From the NCBI GenBank assembly GCA_038845865.1, contig JAWBQJ010000003.1:62001-126000 (forward strand): 64,000 bases of DNA, read 5' to 3'. This stretch comes from Desulfurococcaceae archaeon (GTDB taxonomy: Archaea > Thermoproteota > Thermoprotei_A > Sulfolobales > Desulfurococcaceae). Position numbers and translations under genes: made by a program. The notes under the pieces are model-generated. The model was not told the DNA's origin, did not search any database, and saw only the letters and a list, made by a program, of their open reading frames with translations. The stretch's first letter is position 1. Each line of letters starts with the position of its first letter. Positions 61,741 to 64,000 of this stretch are shown piece by piece.

Positions 61741-61787
61741 GCCCCCCGGGGAATTGCTTAAGAGACGCGTAAAACATACAATTAAAT

Positions 61788-62109
61788 GGGGGCCGGGGAC
61801 CCGCTCACGCCCAGATGCCCTAGTGAAGGGTGAGGAAACTCCGTGCACCCCGCGGCAGCGCGGCCCCGTAAGGGGCACGGGTAGCCCCCGTGGCAACGGC
61901 ACAGAAACGGTACGGCCACTACGAGATGGCGATGACACCATCCAACCCCCGGTAACGGGGGTCGCAAATGGTAGAGGACCGTGGTGGAGGCGTTGAAACG
62001 GCCGGCCCGCGCGGTGTAAGGCCCGGGCCCGGGATGAGGTGCCGCGTGACCGGTATGGGCCGCTTAGACAGATGCGGGTAGACAGAACACGGGTTACGCC
62101 CCGGCCCCT
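61788..62109 (+). ncRNA. rnpB: RNase P RNA
   Basis: Archaeal type A RNase P RNA, the catalytic RNA that trims tRNA 5' leaders. The ends form P1 (GGGGGCCGGGG with CCCCGGCCCC). Conserved cores are visible: CR-I with GAGGAAA at 61832-61838, an ACAGAAACGG block near 61910, and the 3' core GATGCGGGTAGACAGAAC with ACAGAA at 62082-62087, whose P4 strand pairs with CR-I. A weak TATA-like GCTTAAGA lies near 61756. Its 3' end overlaps the tsr3 end. Confidence 0.93.
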
Positions 62110-62654
62110 CCGCCATTCTCGGAGTTTACCATATTGCATGGGTTTTCGTTACCCCAGCACTCAGCTATTACCTCCATTAATTCTTCGTTGCTACCGGCCT
62201 TCGAGTACTCTTCTAGTAGCTCCTTGTTTAGCTCGTGAAAGGTTGCCATCCACTTGTAGAGACCCAGTAGCTTCTCGTAGTACTCCAAGAAGCCCGTAAG
62301 GTATACTGCGGCTGCAACGGCTTCTACGCTTGAGAGCATGCAGAGCTTACCATAGTTTACCGGGTTACCCGGAAACAGTGGAGGGAGCTTAACGTGAAGG
62401 CCTCGGATGCCCTTGAATCTCCCTGCACTAAGCTTCTTCCAGCTAGCATCTACCACCACTATGCCGTGTTTAAGAATCCTTTCCTTAAGCCACGCGCCTA
62501 GGTACACCCTGCTAAACGGGTTTAACACTACAGGGGCCCCCCGAACACCCCTCTTGTTAATGGGCTCGGCGATCCCCATCTTTATCATCTTCAACGCCGT
62601 GTTCTTGCCCGGGTCATCTTCATAGTAGAGAATAGCGTACACGCGAATGCCCAT
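62094..62654 (-). CDS. tsr3: Tsr3 rRNA aminocarboxypropyltransferase (DUF367)
   Basis: A 186-residue Tsr3: VVVDASWKKLS, PPLFPGNPVNYGKLCMLSSVEAVAAAVYLTGF and YKWMATFHELNKELLEEY. It transfers the aminocarboxypropyl group of SAM to a small-subunit rRNA nucleotide during late maturation. Its C-terminal Gly-rich tail (GGGAGA) is encoded over the RNase P RNA 3' end. ATG start. Confidence 0.9.
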   Translation of the reverse strand: MGIRVYAILYYEDDPGKNTALKMIKMGIAEPINKRGVRGAPVVLNPFSRVYLGAWLKERILKHGIVVVDASWKKLSAGRFKGIRGLHVKLPPLFPGNPVNYGKLCMLSSVEAVAAAVYLTGFLEYYEKLLGLYKWMATFHELNKELLEEYSKAGSNEELMEVIAECWGNENPCNMVNSENGGGAGA

Positions 62655-62716
62655 GGTGTAGCCCTCGACGTGAAGCTTATTATCTTCTAGGTACTAATAT
62701 TGGCGAGGGGGTGTAA

Positions 62717-62971
62717 ATGCCTGAAAACAAGAAGGCCGCGATAATACTAATTCAAACTGAAATAGGTGCTGAAAGCAAGGTTCTCGAGGACCTGATGAAG
62801 ATCCCGGAGGTTAAGGAAGCCTACATAGTTTACGGGACTTATGACGTCGTCGTAAAGATAGAAACCGACACCCTCGAGAGGATAAGGGAAATAGTAACGA
62901 ACAGGATAAGGAAGCTTCCCGACATTAGGACGACCGTCACGATGATCGTCGTCGAGGAGAAGATAAAGTAG
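62717..62971 (+). CDS. stand-alone Lrp/AsnC RAM domain
   Basis: An 84-residue protein made only of the ligand-binding RAM domain (IILIQTEIGAESKVLEDLMKIPEVKEAYIVYGTYDVVVKIE) without a helix-turn-helix. Such stand-alone RAM proteins are thought to bind amino acids or modulate full-length Lrp regulators. Confidence 0.88.
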   Translation: MPENKKAAIILIQTEIGAESKVLEDLMKIPEVKEAYIVYGTYDVVVKIETDTLERIREIVTNRIRKLPDIRTTVTMIVVEEKIK

Positions 62972-63052
62972 CAACAAGGAGCGTTTAGCTCAACTAAAGG
63001 AGCGGTCACCGAATTTTTCCACTTAAAACGATTATTTTCTCGCATCCTCAGG

Positions 63053-63952
63053 CTAAGCGGTTATCACGATCACGTCTTTTTCCGTTACTACGATAGTGTG
63101 CTCGAACTGTGTTACAATACCATTATTTCTCTCAACTAGAACGGGATATTCCACGAGGCACCGGGCCTTTCTAAGGCCGTTTATCATGTCCTGGACGCGC
63201 GCTGCCCCCTCCACTCCGCGAATGTACCACCTAGTGGTAAAGGGTAGCTCGCGCCGCTCCCTATAGATCATTTCATAGAAGTCCTTTACCTGCGCAGGTA
63301 ATGGGCGCGAAGTAGGCTTCAGGGCGTAGATGGTGATGGAGTTAAGTTCCCTAACGAGCCCGGCACCATCTGTTGCGAAAGGCTCGACCGCGTAGACCCC
63401 TTCCCCGATTTTTTGCCTGTTGAGGTGGTCGTTGTAGTTAGGTATTACGAAGCCACTGTGTATCCTGTACCTCTCAATGCCGTGTCCGCTTAGGTTCTTA
63501 ATTGGCTTAAACCCCGAGGACTTAATGACCTCTTCTACGATCCTGCCCACCTCGGAGGCCCTGACACCAGGACGCACTACCTCTATCGCCCTTTCCAGCG
63601 CCCTTCTAGGCGCATCCACCAGCCCCTCGTAAACCGGGTTAAACGCCAACGTCGCAGCGGTATCGGCTATGTACCCGTCAACGTGAACGCCCACGTCCAC
63701 CTTAACAACGGAGTTCTCCGGGATGACGAGGTTGTTTCCGTACGGCGGCGTGTAGTGCGCGGCTACTGAATTTATCCCGACATTAACCGGGAAGGCGGGC
63801 GCCCCTCCAAGCTCCCTAATGTAGTTTTCTATGGAGTTGACTACGTCGAGAACCCTAACTCCGGGTCTCGTAATCTTGGTGGCGCGTTCCAGCGCCTTCT
63901 TGGCGATCTCGCCCGCTTTCAGCAGCTTCGAAATGGCTTCCTCGCCGAGCAA
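63053..63952 (-). CDS. map: methionine aminopeptidase, type II
   Basis: A 299-residue MAP2 that removes initiator Met. Metal ligands are visible: Asp in VVKVDVGVHVDGYIADTAATLAF (two), His in SGHGIERYRIHSGFV, Glu in YAVEPFATDGAG and Glu in TQFEHTIVV, and the type II insertion follows the His. TTG start, near-leaderless relative to the TATA below. Confidence 0.93.
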   Translation of the reverse strand: MLGEEAISKLLKAGEIAKKALERATKITRPGVRVLDVVNSIENYIRELGGAPAFPVNVGINSVAAHYTPPYGNNLVIPENSVVKVDVGVHVDGYIADTAATLAFNPVYEGLVDAPRRALERAIEVVRPGVRASEVGRIVEEVIKSSGFKPIKNLSGHGIERYRIHSGFVIPNYNDHLNRQKIGEGVYAVEPFATDGAGLVRELNSITIYALKPTSRPLPAQVKDFYEMIYRERRELPFTTRWYIRGVEGAARVQDMINGLRKARCLVEYPVLVERNNGIVTQFEHTIVVTEKDVIVITA

Positions 63953-63970
63953 CCCACCTTCCCTAGACAG

Positions 63971-63980
63971 TATTTAAATA
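63971..63980 (-). promoter_or_regulatory. promoter of the methionine aminopeptidase gene
   Basis: TATTTAAATA is palindromic and centred about 24 nt upstream of the TTG start on the reverse strand, giving a leaderless start. More AT-rich sequence follows to the window edge. Confidence 0.5.
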
Positions 63981-64000
63981 ACGAGGACTTTATTTAATAG

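Noticed and set aside
61693-62139. Long reverse-strand open frame (148 aa) and other frames over the RNase P region
   Set aside because: They lie across the RNase P RNA gene, are rich in Arg/Pro/Gly from its high GC, and show no family pattern.

Overview
The window is a dense, mostly operon-packed chromosome segment from a hyperthermophilic archaeon, almost certainly a crenarchaeon (Thermoprotei, perhaps Desulfurococcales-like; species not determinable by reading). The evidence is a single-polypeptide reverse gyrase, two Alba chromatin genes, archaeal-type translation and ribosome-maturation factors (aIF2-beta, aIF1A, NMD3, RIO1, Nob1, Tsr3), a non-catalytic tRNA-splicing endonuclease subunit, an intron-containing tRNA-Trp, AGOG 8-oxoguanine glycosylase, many TTG and GTG starts, and T/A-rich TATA boxes about 26 nt upstream of (near-)leaderless genes.

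Layout. 1-6983: a partial TRAM gene, a HAD phosphatase, a PflX-type radical SAM protein, then a divergent transport/catabolic pair (NCS1 nucleobase permease with a small membrane partner, against an M29/NicX-like metalloenzyme and a cytoplasmic solute-binding-like protein). 7180-16618: ValRS, PHP and calcineurin-type phosphoesterases, ferredoxin, zinc ribbon, CitG-like and HD proteins, AGOG, a degenerate EndA subunit and HisRS. 16690-19717: RtcB RNA ligase interrupted by a 460-residue intein exactly before its metal-binding cysteine, and tRNA-Arg(CCU). 19947-32543: a sugar or sugar-acid utilisation island with HTH_10 regulator, KDG-type aldolase, KDG kinase, zinc dehydrogenase, amidohydrolase, TatA, TatC, a Tat-exported sugar-binding protein, two permeases, two unequal ATPases and an FAH-fold enzyme.

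32614-38369: TrkA-like protein, MiaB/CDKAL1-like enzyme, then aIF2-beta, DUF424, NMD3, aIF1A, RIO1 and Dim2/KH, a ribosome-biogenesis operon. 38588-49866: information-processing genes (aEF1-beta, Pth2, TruD, NusA-like KH protein, tRNA-Trp, tRNA-Val, Cdc48, FEN1, PCMT, Trm5, NAD kinase, Nob1, NSUN-type methyltransferase). 49932-55897: small conserved proteins, MtnA, DUF72, AbrB-ACT, a GfcR-like regulator and XPB helicase. 55915-64000: a topology/chromatin block (Alba, reverse gyrase, Alba), RNase P RNA, Tsr3, a stand-alone RAM domain and methionine aminopeptidase.

The most unusual signals are (i) a roughly 400-nt structured non-coding region between the second alba gene and the RNase P RNA gene, holding two related fold units and a perfect 22-nt inverted repeat; (ii) an orphan promoter at 38419 driving a nested double-stem RNA candidate with no ORF; (iii) a sugar ABC importer that appears to carry its own Tat pathway and paired inverted-repeat sites; (iv) Alba genes flanking reverse gyrase; and (v) a 53-nt near-identical segment shared by the two AAA domains of cdc48.
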